Made by a program: the position numbers and the translations under genes
The notes under the pieces: model-generated
Databases searched by the model: none
Told to the model about the DNA's origin: nothing
The model's input: only the letters and a program-made list of their open reading frames with translations
Shown: positions 32,601 through 44,539 of the stretch, piece by piece
Position numbering within the stretch: position 1 is the first letter of the stretch
Layout: every line of letters begins with the position of its first letter
Source of the DNA: Paramyrothecium sp. XJ0827
Taxonomy: Eukaryota > Ascomycota > Sordariomycetes > Hypocreales > Stachybotryaceae
DNA: 64,000 bases
Direction of reading: 5' to 3'
Assembly (NCBI GenBank): GCA_020881915.1
Contig: JAJFPB010000001.1
Location: 2,046,001-2,110,000, forward strand

Positions 32601-33049
32601 GGTTTCTTCAGAGACAGCCATGTCAGCATGCAGTCCAAGCAGAGGTACGACAGAAAATATACTGACCCACTGCCGAGCTCAATCACCATGGAGTGGGCCG
32701 GGATGCTGCTCGCCATGTCGGCGGCAGACTTCTTCAGCACGTCGATCTCATAGTTGGTCAGGTAGTACTCCTCCAGATGCGTAATCTGGCATGCGATTGT
32801 ATGAGTGCGACTGCGCGTTGGGACGGGAGCTGGCAGTTAGTTTCGACGTACATCCTCAAACAGCTGCAATCCCTTCTCATCGTAGAGCAGCAGCGTGGGC
32901 AGCTTCCGCGGGCCCTTGGCCGGGTTGAACAGGGCCCCAACGTCATCCTTGAGGTTGTACTCGACCTGGGGGCCGCGGATGTCGATGATGTCGGCATTGG
33001 CCCTCTGGCGGGCCAGAAGCCCGTGGGGACTCTCCCGAACTGCTGGCAT
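29634..33049 (-). CDS. egt1: Ergothioneine biosynthesis protein 1 (EgtD-EgtB fusion)
   Basis: Eleven exons: complement(join(29634..30045, 30117..30487, 30539..30614, 30674..31367, 31708..31994, 32045..32066, 32127..32140, 32196..32310, 32367..32605, 32667..32785, 32852..33049)), 848 aa, with every phase matching. The N-terminal EgtD-like half trimethylates histidine to hercynine. It shows LLYDEKGLQLFEDITHLEEY, the SAM-binding ELGSGNLRKVCLLLQ and the DSFMMGIDSCDDPEKI stretch. The C-terminal EgtB-like half has a DinB-type helical bundle with the iron motif EHEVMHIET (HX3HXE). It then has a sulfatase-modifying-factor-like domain ending VLGGSWATHPRIAGRRSFVNWYQRNYPYAW; this half joins hercynine to cysteine by oxidative sulfur transfer. 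This fusion is the normal fungal form. Two microexons (22 and 14 nt) and one long intron (340 nt) are unusual. Cytosolic by absence of a presequence. Confidence 0.95.
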
Positions 33050-36000
33050 GGTCTCGTGCGGGCAGGAAAGTCGGGAGGCAACACAAAAAAACGTCAAGAA
33101 ACACACAGAAGATTGCTTTTTTGCAAAACGGGATTACAAGATTAATCGAGTTGCCAAAAGGCCAGACGCAAAGGGCGCTTGACACTATTATACGAACTAC
33201 AGGCGTAAGCTTGGGTGGATGAGGGTCCCCCCGAGCTACCCCGAGGTACATGGCAAGGCCGGGACTGGGTCCCAAGTTTGCATCGGGGGAATAAGGCCAA
33301 GGCGTGTGCCCACCCTCAATGGCATGGCTAGCTCTAGCTCCAGCCCCAGCTCTGGATCGCAGGTACTCGTGACATGCCGACGGAGCGAATCGAATCGAAT
33401 GGCGGCAGAAGGGCGATGTTGGCGACGCCCGTTGTCCACATATGGACGAGCCAGGAATGCCGGAGGGCTGGCCGGCAAGGGAGCCCCGGCCCATGTACCT
33501 GAACAACGAACATCGAACCACGGCCCCTCAGGCTAAAAGAAGAGCGTGCGTCGAGAAATGCACGGGGCCAACCTTGCTCGATCAGGTACATATTGCATTC
33601 GTGTCCTGGAAGGTAATTTGTGTATTCTTGATGAAGAGGGGGGACCTGGAAGAGCATGCTCACAAATCAGAAGCGGCCAGAGGGAAGCTAAAGCTATGGA
33701 AACTCATGCCGGCCGTACGTCCCGGGGCTGGCTTTGCGCAAGGTACACTCTCTCAACACCTCTTCTCCTCCTCCCTGCGGTCCCTTGGGAGGTGGAGTGC
33801 GAAAAGAGACAAACCGGGAGCTACGGCAGACGCTATAAGCACAGGGAAGGGATCCCACTGCGGAGCCTGGACTCGCTAGAGTTGGACCAAAGATCTTCCA
33901 TCGGGTCCTCGGTCGCTTTCGCGGGCCATTCAAAACGAGCATTGCTTTGGAATCACTGCCGGGAAGCGTGCGGAGGCGTTTGACATTGGCGCCCTTCGAA
34001 ACCCTCGGCCCTGCTAGTTGGAGGTTACCTGTAAGAGAGGTGCCTTGCGCTGCTGGTTGCGTTTCTTGTTTCCTTTGTTTCTTAATTTTTATATCATTAT
34101 TGTCATTATACTTGCTCGCGGGTTGGTCAAGCGATCGTCCACATGCAAGGACCGAGAATGTAACTACGCAGCTGTTCTGGAAGAAAGGAAAAAAAGAAAA
34201 AGAAAAAAAAAACAGGAACAGGGGGGCTTGTTGTCGTTGCCGTCGTGTCTCGGTCTGTCGTGGTTCCACGCAAAACCACCGCCGCCGCCGTCGCCGCCGT
34301 CTCCCCCACACGCATCCCCGACCAGCACTCGCAGCTGGGACGCAAACGCCTGCATGAGCTTTGCGCGCGTGGTGTCAGAGAAACGGCTGGATTGGACCGA
34401 TTGGAGGGGGCAACACCCTGTGGCTTTTTGCTCCCTGCGGTTCCCGAAATTATTGTTGACAACTGGGCCCCGTTCTGGGGGATGTGGTGGTTGAGGTTGC
34501 ATGCAAGAGCAACAGGAAATGTTGGCGCTGATCTGGTATGAATCTGATCTATTTTCCCGCTGCGGAACGAGCTTTCGAAGCAAAGACGTGCAGTACAAGC
34601 AGGTACTTCCCGGTACGTCATTCCATGTTCTGCCTGAAGTACTAGCAGAAAGAAAGTCGGACCTGCAGAAGTGGTGATGACGATGAGCTGCCTCTCGCCT
34701 CCGCCTTGGCTCAGGCTAAGGGAGCTTTTCACTTTAACATAGGCACTCTTCCCAGTCTGCTTGTGGCCGTGGTGGTCTGATTGAAGCATTCTCTTTCTCC
34801 ATGCTTGCAGATCCTGCTCTTTGGAAACCAATCGTTCAAGTTGAATCATTAATTTTTGGTTGTCCCTGTTGGGCCTTGAGAGGGCCCGTACCTGAAGCTG
34901 GATCTCCGCCCTCATCTTTCTCCGGGGCATCTAATCCACCTGCATGACACCAGCAATGACACAACGGTATGCCCAACATGCACATGCAAGAAAGCTCATG
35001 CCATTCCCATTGCCATACCATGCCGTGCCATGCCAGGTCAAAGGTACTAAGACCCCTTAAAACCGCCCGCGGGTAGTAGCTTTCGTTAGCACTGTCTTAG
35101 CCGGGAGCTTGAGCAGAAGCTGCGATAAGCCGCTGGCCAAAGTACGTACAGCACGGGAATCGTTGGCTGACGCCAAGTTGCTTCAAATGTACCGATACCA
35201 AGTCCTCTTCTCCCGAGCAGCGTGCCCTGAAGTGAACCGTTGCAGCCCGTGAGCGCGGGATGAGCTGCGTTCCCGAACCAAAAAGCCAAACCCCCGTCCT
35301 CTACCATGAGCCGACTCAAGCCACCGACAAACCATGTCAGGGTTTAGCAATGCAACCCCCACGCTTTTACCTACTCCCATGTACAAGAGTATTCAGGAAC
35401 AATCATCCCCAGTCATCATGTATATGCGGCCGCCCTTCACCAGTTGCTTCCAACAATTGCTCGAGCGGTTCACCTGTGTAAGCGGACCCGACTCGTGCAT
35501 ATAGACAATCGCCCGTAAGCACAGCTAAACTCGCCCAAGTGGAGGATGCTTTCCACAGTGGGCTCTGTTGTTTCTGCCAGTACCAGACTCGTAGTGCTGC
35601 AGTCCATCTCGAACTAATGGATAATGGGCAACGATTTCAGATCTGTTTCGGCAGCTCGCCGCCCACCATGATGTCATGAACATTTCTCCGCATCGATCGC
35701 GCGGCACAGCCTCTTTGTCCTGGCAAAAAGTAGTTTTGGCCAGACCCAATTTTTGCATCCATCCTATTCGGCAAGGGTCTTTGGCATGGAATTGGCTAGA
35801 TGCCAGGGCCAAATTGTCCTTACAACTAACCTTGTTGAGCTGGCTGCTTACGACTCCCCTTACTCTCTAAGCTGAGGACCATATGTGCTTGTAAACTTGC
35901 GTGCATCCCACTGCCCAAATCTCTATTTGCCCGGTGTCCAAGTAGTATTATACAAGCCCAAAGCCATGAATCCCTGCAGATCCAGTGGGGTTTCTGAAGC

Positions 36001-36139
36001 CATCAAGACCCAGTTATCCATAAATGTCCATAATTCCCAAACAGCAATCATTGTCATCATTACGACACTATTAAACTGTAGTGTAAGACGGCCGTTCCAC
36101 TTGTTCCGTACCGGATCGTGCGTGCCCGAAATGCCCTTC
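33050..36139. other. 3.1-kb intergenic region between egt1 and the Zn2Cys6 gene
   Basis: It contains the egt1 promoter on the left and the 3' flank of the leftward transcription factor on the right. Near 33386 there is a short GAATC repeat, at about 34188-34214 an A-rich purine tract, and at 35020-35040 a degenerate CCATG run. The many open frames around 33.3-34.9 kb are low-complexity and mutually overlapping; I do not call them genes. Confidence 0.5.
34188..34214 (+). repeat. Polypurine (A-rich) tract
   Basis: About 27 nt of A with scattered G. It makes antisense frames Phe-rich and sense frames Lys-rich, so nearby ORFs are artefacts of composition. Confidence 0.7.
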
Positions 36140-38697
36140 TCATCCAAGTCCCGCATCATCAGCCTGCTCCCGGCTCTCGACGTCTCCGCCCAGGGCTCCG
36201 GCCCCAGCAAACTCCTGCACGTCGTTCAGCACGGCTCCGATGGGCTGTGATTCCAGCATTGTCATGATCTCGCTGTCCAGCGGCTTGGTGCCTCGGATCG
36301 TGGCCCATATTCGTCTTCGCGTCCTCGCCGTCTCCGTGGGACTGTCTGAGAGGTTGAACAGAGAGCCCCTCTCGGGTTGCGTAGGTATTTGCCGGTTCTG
36401 GTAGGCCGTTGCAGGGCTGTTGATTGCTTTGAAGGCGGGGTTTCGTTCCGTGCTTGGATGCGAGGTTGAGCCTCCGCCTCTACCTCCTCCTCGCGAGGGT
36501 GTAGACGGTTGCGCTGGTGCACTCGTGGCGCTTTCACCGACTCGGGGGCTCGATTCGCTACCGGTTCGTATGCTGAGTCTCTCGAGGCCAACGTGGCCGG
36601 CCGTGATCCTTCCGTAGAAAGCATCAATGTCCTTGAATGCTCTCAGATACGTATCGGCTGAGTTCAGGTAGGGGACCATCCGGACCATCGCTTGATACGC
36701 CAACCCCGTCAAAGATCCATGATGGACATCGGACTCCTCGTTCCCCGGCCGGCCCGCCTCAGCCCAACCACTCATGCTTTGTTCGCTGTCCATATGAGGA
36801 AAGTGATGCGCGTAGATTCCAAAGTACCCAGCGGTCCACGTGGCGAACAATGTCAAGGGCGTTATAGGAAGCTTGTCGCGGCATATCTCTGTCAGATCCA
36901 CGACGTCCCTGGCCGCCTGGAAGACTCGCTTTATGCAAGACTCGTGGAAGTCGTCCACGCCGGGGTTGGAGCTGCTGGACCTTCTCCCCTTCCATGGCCG
37001 GCTGGGTATGAAGGACATGGGTTCCCGATGCAAGACTACTTGGCAGGCGGAGATGAGCATGTGCAACGACACATACATGCTTGCAGCCTGATGGTTGTCG
37101 TGTCGATAGTAGTTCTGCCGAGACAACGTAAAGGTGGCCGGCAGGTTCTTTGTGCAGTAGTCAAGTTCGTCCTGCAGCCTGCTGAATCTTGAGTGGCTGT
37201 TACTCGAAATGCCTTCGTCGAGGGAGCGGCCACTTCCTATGCTGTACTTGGTTATCTCGCCCCATATGTCAGCCAGCTGAATGAAGAGGCTGAGAACGCT
37301 GCTGTCAGTTACCCCTTGCGCCGGATCCCGACGAAACGTTCTCAGAAAGCCTGTGTTAGCATGGTGGGAAAGGTCAAACGAGAGCTCAGGGCACGGGAGC
37401 TGGATCTCGAGGTCTTCGGATCGTATCGTAGGCGGCCACTCCTTCCCGCATGCCAGCATGCGGTCGAGTATCAGACAGCTGAACATTGTTCGCCGCCTGA
37501 CCTCTTTCGTCACCCCTGTATCGATCGACTCGCTCGCGGTCAACAGCGCGGTTGAAGCGCCTTGGCCCGATGCCTCTTCCAACAGCAGCCACCTATCATC
37601 GATGCCGAGCTTGAGAACGTGCGCCAGACGCGTTGCCAACCCAAGGTACGTCCAGGCCATCACGGCACTCCCTTCCTGTCGGCGATTCCACTCGTAGAGG
37701 CTGAGCATCAGCAAAGCCTGCACGCGCTCCACCGTCGCCACGCTCACCGACGTCTTCAGCGGGCCGAGGGCGGTGACCAAGGCGTTGGCGAAGAAGTCTC
37801 CGGCCACTGCTTTGTCTTCTTCGAATAGCGGATCACGGGGCTTGATGCCCTGGAGGCTGGCGACGTGTGCGGAATACTTGGCGAGTTCTGGGTAGAAGGG
37901 GGCGGCCAGCGCGAGAAGTCCCAGCAGAACGATGTTCAGGTTAGGGTGGTAGCGATAGAACTCGTGGGTGCGGCTCATGGTTTCTTTCAGGGTGGCGAGG
38001 TGTATGAAGGGCAGCTCGGCCGTGAAGTGCAACTTGTATATTGCAAACACCTTGTCCCAGACTTGGCTGGTGAGGAACGGATAAGACAAAACCTCGGCTG
38101 CGTATGCTTTGGCGCGTTCAGGGTCAGCTCCGGGCACGTTGTCTACTCTCCTGATCCGCTTTCGCTCCTGGGCCTCCTCTCTTTCATTCTGGTTACCAGA
38201 GGACATCTCGCTGCGTCGAACTCGAGCCGGAGCGCCGTCGGGGTACTGGCAGTCCTGGCCTGCCTTGATGCACGTCTCGCAGGGGCTGTTGCCGCCGTCG
38301 TTGTCGCATTTGATCTTGGACCTTCGGCATCGCAGGCAGGCGATGCTGGACCTCATGGGCGGCCGGAGGCGCGCAAGCTTGGCCGCGTCCTTGCGGGAGC
38401 CCGGCACCAGCGGCTTGCCATCGTCGACATAGGCACGACCCGTCTCCGACCCTGTGTCAGATCTGGCCGAGGTTTGAGACCGGCCGTCTAGCGAGGCGAC
38501 CAGGTCGACGGCCAGCGGCGCGGTCCCCGGCGAGACAAAAGCATCCGCATGCTTCCGTTTGGCGGCAGGCTGTGTTGTTGAAACATGTGTTTGCTCTTCA
38601 GCCTCAGGCTCGGCGGGAGACAGCAGCGACTCTATTCGGAATTTGGATGAAATGGTGACGGCGAGGGAGAGTCCTCCAAGCAGGGCCCCTTGCGGTC
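36140..38697 (-). CDS. Zn2Cys6 fungal-specific transcription factor, 5' exon unresolved
   Basis: The open frame runs from a stop at 36140 back to a splice acceptor at 38697 (GAGCAG, with CCTAAC branch about 25 nt before). At least one 5' exon with the initiator ATG lies upstream, and I could not place it in phase. The zinc cluster is CLRCRRSKIKC followed by CETCIKAGQDC (CX2CX6CX8CX2CX6C), a binuclear DNA-binding motif. Upstream of it are KFRIESLLSP and a basic, disordered segment. Downstream comes the fungal_trans middle homology region, with AWTYLGLATRLAHVLKLG, then RRRTMFSCLILDRMLACGKEW. The C-terminus is Ser/Pro/Gly-rich with acidic residues, a possible activation region. The first ATG in the visible exon gives MRSSIACLRC just before the cluster and would lose the N-terminal region. 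Target pathway unknown. Confidence 0.9.
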
Positions 38698-39042
38698 CTG
38701 CTCAAAGGCATTCACAGGAGGGGTTTGTTAGGATGCTGTGAGAGCAGCAGCAGCGGAAGCCGGTTGTTGGGTTGAGAACCGAACACAAGGGGGCTTGACT
38801 GCCTTATCCGGACAAAGGAGCACGCAGTAGGGTTTCGGAGGAGAGAAGAGCTGATGTGGCGAAAAGGTTGCATCAGGCTGGGAGACGTACGGGCCGATGG
38901 TTATAGGTGAGTCTTTCCTGATCAGCCGCTTTGCCTGGCGGAATATCGCCGCAAACCATACACCTGTCCTTGGTGCTTCGGGGTAGCGAACCCGGTCAAG
39001 GCAGCCTTCTCCTGTGGTTACTTGGCAGTAAAGTAAAGCAAA

Positions 39043-39066
39043 GTATTGTATTGTATTGTATTGTAT
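39043..39066 (+). repeat. Pentanucleotide repeat (GTATT)n
   Basis: 24 nt, about 4.8 uninterrupted copies of GTATT. Confidence 0.95.
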
Positions 39067-39520
39067 CCTGCCCACTTTCCACTCGAGGACCCTGGCTGGT
39101 ACTGGCGGACGGCTGAACAAGACTCTGGAAGGGGGTACAGCAATGACTTGTTCGGCACAAGACCTCGATGTGTGGTTCCGGGCGATACTTTGTTTTATTG
39201 CTGAGCAAGCTGGTTGGCTCGTATCGATGAATCCGCCCAGGAGGAAGCTTAGTCAAGGTGGGACAAGAGGAAGGTAGTAATTCGATCAGATTCAGCACAT
39301 GAAGAGAGGATCCGGGAAGCTCTAAGGCAACTATCGTAATCCACAAGGTCGTGCGGGAAGCGAAAGGGTTTGGGGGTCCCGCAGGTTCAAACATGGGATA
39401 TATCTTAAATGGCCTGCATGCGAACCCTTGCGTCCAGATCGATTCCATATGCTATTCCTGAACAGTCTCTACCAGATAAGAGCTGCTACCGAAAGGGTCA
39501 CAAACACTGTTCCCAAGACG

Positions 39521-39569
39521 GCAAGGCAAGGCAAGGCAAAGTAAGGCATGGCAAGGCAGAGCAGAGCAA
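39521..39569 (+). repeat. Degenerate pentanucleotide repeat (GCAAG)n
   Basis: About 49 nt built from GCAAG units that decay into GTAAG, GCATG and GCAGA, still in five-base register. Confidence 0.85.
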
Positions 39570-39840
39570 AGGGAGGTCCGGCCCCATTTGCTCGCAATCA
39601 CAAATTAGCCCATGAGCCGGGACGGGACCAGACCTGGGATGAAGTCTTGCCCCCATCCAACCCACCAAAGCACTGACCGGGTTCAGATCCAATTGGACCC
39701 ATCCCGGTCCGTTTTCAACATTAAAACAGGATACTCCCCGGTTCTGTAGCCGAGACATTGGCACATGGAAGCTCTGGGAGGCCTGCCGTACCTATCAACA
39801 CTACGGGAGAGCGCCGGCACTGGGGGGGGTAGCGAGGGCG

Positions 39841-39852
39841 AGAGAGAGAGAG
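39841..39852 (+). repeat. Short (AG)n microsatellite
   Basis: Six AG units, followed by AGACAGAGAC. Confidence 0.7.
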
Positions 39853-40485
39853 ACAGAGACATGTATACGTCAAAGAGCACTGGAGGTCATTTCGGTTGCC
39901 CTCGCCCAACGACAGGGCGTCATGACGTTGTATGAGTGGCGTCGGGCTGACGTCCATCCCGTGCGGACGGGCCAGAAAAAAATCCTCCCGATATAGAGGG
40001 ACAGGACCAGGCGCGAGACTGGCGACGAAGGCGGGAAAAACTGGTAGCGACACGAATCCTTCCTCCGGATGGATGGGTAGCCTGTGCTGTGGGTGGGCGG
40101 ATGGCACCTTTCGCGCAGCGGCATATCTGCAGCATTCAGGTTATTTTGATACGGTATGGAATGGAACCCCCAGGGTGTCGGCGGATGCTACTCTGCAGCG
40201 GCTGGGCCAAGCGAAGAAGGCCGGGGGCTGTTGGCAAGCTAAGGTACCGTGTCGCCCCAAACAAACAAAAGATTTGATTTGATATATGCGGCCCTGCGTC
40301 GACATCACCTCATTTTCTTTGTTTTTTCCTTATTTCTTCCTCGACCGGTCGTGCACGAGGCACCCCGTGGATTGTCGGTGCCGATCCCGACAAGACAATA
40401 CTTCTCCGAAGGCGGCAATGCAGGCCGGCGGTACGTCTGCAGCCAAGACATGAGATGGAAGACGACGTCTGCTCTGCAACAGCAA

Positions 40486-40525
40486 CAGCACAGCACAGCA
40501 CAGCACAGCACAGCACAGCACAGCA
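40486..40525 (+). repeat. Pentanucleotide repeat (CAGCA)8
   Basis: 40 nt, eight perfect CAGCA copies. It makes apparent Ala/Val/Cys-rich reading frames that are not genes. Confidence 0.97.
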
Positions 40526-40535
40526 CCTCACCGTA

Positions 40536-40560
40536 GCCTGCCCTGCCCTGCCCTGTCCTG
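40536..40560 (+). repeat. Pentanucleotide repeat (CCCTG)n
   Basis: About five units of CCCTG/TCCTG, 11 nt after the CAGCA array. Confidence 0.85.
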
Positions 40561-42874
40561 TCAGGTCATGAGCCGTGGGCATTTGCTTTTTCGGGATATG
40601 GGTTTGGCCTTTCGGCCAGGATGCCGGGTTTGGATAGTTGGCTGGGGCATGGTCGGACTGACGTTCGCCTTTAGCGCCAAGCAGCCCCCGTTCCCGACAT
40701 CTAATTAACGGCGGCACGGAGTTTGGGCCCCACGGGCTCTGCTGTGCAACAATGAGAATGAGGCAGCACGTGTAAGGGGGTGGGCTAACCTCAACCCGAG
40801 AGATTGTCTGATCATCTACCCGACATGGCTTGCCGCCACCAAGATTGCATCCTTTCAGCCAGCCGGCCGAAAGAAGAAACGCATTTGCTGGTTTCCAGGG
40901 TGAATCTTGCCATCCCCCCCGCCCCCTTCCCCTCGGCGGACCCTAGGAGAACATGCCCTGCACCCCAGTATCTCCGAACCCTTCCCAAGGTCTCATGATC
41001 AAGGTCGAGGAAGAACGAAAGCGAGAGGCGACCCAGACAGGCATCGGTGTGCGTGCCATGTGCACCGCGCTGCATGCTGGTGCATTCCATGGCCCCCGCG
41101 AATCCAACCCCAACCCCGGCCAGATGCAGGTCAAGATCTGCCTCGTCCGACGGCAAACCTGCTGCCCGGTTTTTCCTTTCTTTCGTCTACGATATTACGT
41201 GGCTCGCCTTGAGAGGCCATGGAGCCCTGCTCACCGCAAATCATGAGAATAAATCGGAGAGGCTGCCCTTCGTGGAAATACCTATGAGACCCGGGCCCAG
41301 TTGAGGCTTACATGGCGTTGCACCCGTCATATAACGCGCGGATGCCGCTCTGGCGTTCCAGGACTGCCGTGTACCGTAACAGCACATGGCACTACCGAGC
41401 CCTCGCGAGCCCTCGCGGGTAGATGAGGCGAAGCTGGCGTCAATCTAGTCCCTTGCGCGGAACCCGTTTTGATCCGTCCTTTCCCGAAATATCAAGAGTG
41501 GTCAGGGCCGGTCAGCGAGCGCCGTGTCACATTGGGGAAGACAAGGCTTTCGACCTTCTCCGAAAGTGCTGTCCGTGTGTGTAGGAAGAGAGACCGGGGG
41601 AGGATTTTATTTCCCAGCGCCATCGGAGATAAAAACTGCTTTGGTGAGGGATCAGGCCATGTGCCCATTTGGGAAGGTCAGCCTCGCACAGGTAAACCCC
41701 GCGGGAGACCAACAGCGAACATCTTGCCCTTCTTTCAGGGCGACGTTGAGCTGATTCCAAATCGAGTCACTGACTAGAGAAACCATGAAAGGTTGTGTGT
41801 GCGTTTCACGCAAATACTAATACTGCACCACAGGAGAAGGCCCCGAGAATGAAAGAGTCAAGAATGGAACGATGGCCATTACGAGGTTTGTTTACGCGGC
41901 TGACCCCACCTTGAAAATACCATGTCAAATAAGGTTATTCTATCTCGGCGCCATTCCAAAACAGCCGTCTTGGCCACTGCTCGAGGACAACAGCCAAGCT
42001 GGATGTCGCTACAGTTGGTGTTGTAGGAGACGTTTCGGGTCTTGGCTTTGGTGGGTACAGGGCCTTCCCGCCAAGCTGTGTTCTCTATAGATGCCACACG
42101 ACCTGGCGATGGACAGCATGATCACATGAGCTGATGCTGGTTCTACGGCCAAATGACCAGAGAGTCGCAGTCGGAGACCTTGAAAGCCTAGATTGCCAAG
42201 AGCCTCAAGGCTCGGAAGTTCAGCGAGTTGGCAAGTGGTCTTGCTGTTGGCATGACACGCAAGCCACCATCCAGTCTCGACGATCCAACCACAAGTGTGG
42301 CGAATGGCGGTGCTCAGCCACACCCATGAGCAGTCCATTTTTTCCACTCCACACACTGGACAGAAAGCGACACAAGCTTAAAACTTGGCGCACGCTTAAC
42401 CTGCCGTGCTCTGTGCCCACCGCACCCCAACGCTAGGTGTAGTGCACAGTTACCGCCCTGAGGTGGGCCGGTGTCCCCTGAATAGCTACCTCACCTAGCT
42501 TGCGCTGCTTGGCTTGTCTCGTCCGGCTGCGTCGATGTGACGAGCCGAACCAACGCGTGCCCCAGAAGTGCATTGCGAGGGTGGCGGTGCTGCCCCTTGG
42601 GTGCCACCCAATGACGTTTCACTCCCTCCCAGAGGCCTCGTTGACGTGGGCGGCTATACAGGCCAACCAACACCAGGAATTGCGTCTCGTGTGATGAGTT
42701 TTTCGATCCTACAAAACACCTCCTGAACGAGCGCTTGCCTTTAGGTCTTCGTTTTTGTTTTTCACGAGCGCTCATTCTCCTCGTTTTCTGCACCTACGGC
42801 GCCCAGCGCACGCACGTCACGGAGGGGTCGCCAGCAACTCAACCCATCACCCCTCATTGAACCGCCCCGCCATC

Positions 42875-44539
42875 ATGACTTCGGGACACAATGTATGTGT
42901 GCGCCAGTAGTCGCTCGACGCAGATTGTTCGTACTTGGAGCTCCAACTAACCCGAATGGCAATAGGATCCGAAGCTGCTGTACGCCATCGAGGGCGTATC
43001 GGCCTACCATATCGCCAATGGCGCAGAGCAGTCCCTGAACCCATCAGGACCCCAGACGCTCTCCCTCCTCATGGTCCCAACGTCGTCTGCCTTTGCCGAC
43101 CCGTCCAGCGGCAGCTCCGAGGAGGACTTCTACCTGCACCTTCACCTCCCGCCTGAGCTCGACCTGCCCCTGCCCGCGACCACCCAAATCTACCACCAGC
43201 CCCCGACGAGCTACCTGATCCCCCGGTGGGACCTTGGCCCAGCAAGCGGCGCCTTCACCCGCATCGAGTTCCCCGCACGTGGCAGCAGGCCGGGCGTGCA
43301 AGAGGATGTCGACACTTTTGAGACGATTCTGGCTCAGTGCACCGCGTTCCTCGAGCGTGCGCCCGCGCCCAAGCCCAGGACCAAGGCATCGGAAGCCGCG
43401 TCGGACGCTGCATCGGCCAAGGCGCGTGAGGCCGCGGGCGAGCAGCTCCCGGCTTACAACCCCGCCGACTACGATCGGGGTCAGGGATACGTCCAGGGCA
43501 GCCACAGTTCTAATCAGGGTGGGAGGATTGTGCTAGTAGACGAGGAGGACGGCAGCGTTATTGGCGAGCTGAGCGAGGGCTTCCAGGTCAACGAGGACGG
43601 GGCTGTCCGACCGGGCTCCAAAGGTAAGCGCTTCTACACAGACAGGATCATGTCACCTTGCTAACTTCGCTTCTCGTGCAAGATCCTGTTGAAATCACCT
43701 TTGCGCAGGACGGCTCCCAGGCCATCGCCGTCCAGCCCGCCACAAGCTTCGACTACGTGGAGGACGAGATACACCCGGCCTACAAGAAGTCTACGATCGT
43801 GTCGTCGGCCAGCAAGGCTTCGCGGCTCCTCATCACCACCTCGGACATTGTGACCAAGACGCTGCAGAGCCAGGCCGACAGCTTCACCAAGAACACCAAG
43901 CCCGTCAAGCCCATGACCTTCGACCCCTCCACGCACGACCGCATCCGCCGCATCAACACCTTCTCCACCAAGGCGGCCGCCATGTCCGCGTCCACGGTCG
44001 GCTCCATCACCAAGGTCGCCCAGAACTTTGGCGCCACCGTGACGCAGCGCTCCAACAAGGACGGCAGGGCGAGGGGCTACGACAAGGACGGCAACGTCAT
44101 TGCCTCCTACAAGCCCGGCGTGCTGAACAAGAGCTTGATGGCCTTCAACACCGTCGTCGACGGCATGGAGCAGGCCGGCAGGAACCTGCTGAGCGGCACC
44201 TCCTCGAGCATGACCACCGTTGTCGGCCACCGCTGGGGTCCCGAGGCAGGCGAGGTTTCGAGGCACCTGGGCGGCGGCGTCAAGAACGTGGGTCTCGTCT
44301 ACATCGACGTCACGGGCGTGTCGCGCCGAGCCATCCTCAAGAGCGTGGCTAAGGGCATGGTCGTCGGCCACGTCAAGGGCGGAGGCCAAGTCGTCGTCGG
44401 CGGTGCCGAGTCTCAAGCACTTGTCCCCACTAGCAGCGGCGCGCTGCAGGACAACCAGAGCATATACAGTGACTCCATCAGCAATGCCGGCACGTACGAC
44501 CCCAAAGGAAAGAAGTCGGCCTACGATCGTTACCAGTAG
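42875..44539 (+). CDS. Senescence/spartin-domain protein
   Basis: Three exons: join(42875..42892, 42966..43623, 43683..44539), 510 aa. Exon 1 is only 18 nt (MTSGHN), read from a clean ATG with a GTATGT donor. The N-terminal part (LLYAIEGVSAYHIANGAEQ, LSLLMVP) resembles the lipid-facing N-terminal region of plant senescence and spartin proteins. The C-terminal half is the senescence domain: repeated helical segments including ASKASRLLITTSDIVTKTL, NTVVDGMEQAGRNLLSG and WGPEAGEVSRHLGGGVKNVG. It ends with a short Ser/Asp tail. Spartin-type proteins bind lipid droplets and transport lipids or aid lipophagy. The fungal role is inferred from the domain. No membrane span. Same strand as the GCP4 gene downstream. 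Confidence 0.9.

Larger units (their letters stand above)
38698..42874. other. 4.2-kb repeat-studded gene desert
   Basis: It holds the unresolved 5' exon and promoter of the Zn2Cys6 gene at the left and the promoter of the senescence-domain gene at the right. Between them I find no convincing gene. The stretch carries several short tandem repeats, mainly pentanucleotides, listed separately. Confidence 0.5.

Noticed and set aside
33694..34930. Long leftward frames around 34 kb
   Set aside because: Poly-Phe, Arg and Ala runs come from the A-rich purine and GCC tracts; no motif.
40310..40717. Cys/Leu/Ala-rich frame over the CAGCA array
   Set aside because: Its repetitive residues are simply the translated pentanucleotide repeat.
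43661..44416. 251-residue open frame antisense to the senescence-domain gene
   Set aside because: Same cause: low-complexity His/Asp/Gly/Val composition opposite a recognised gene.
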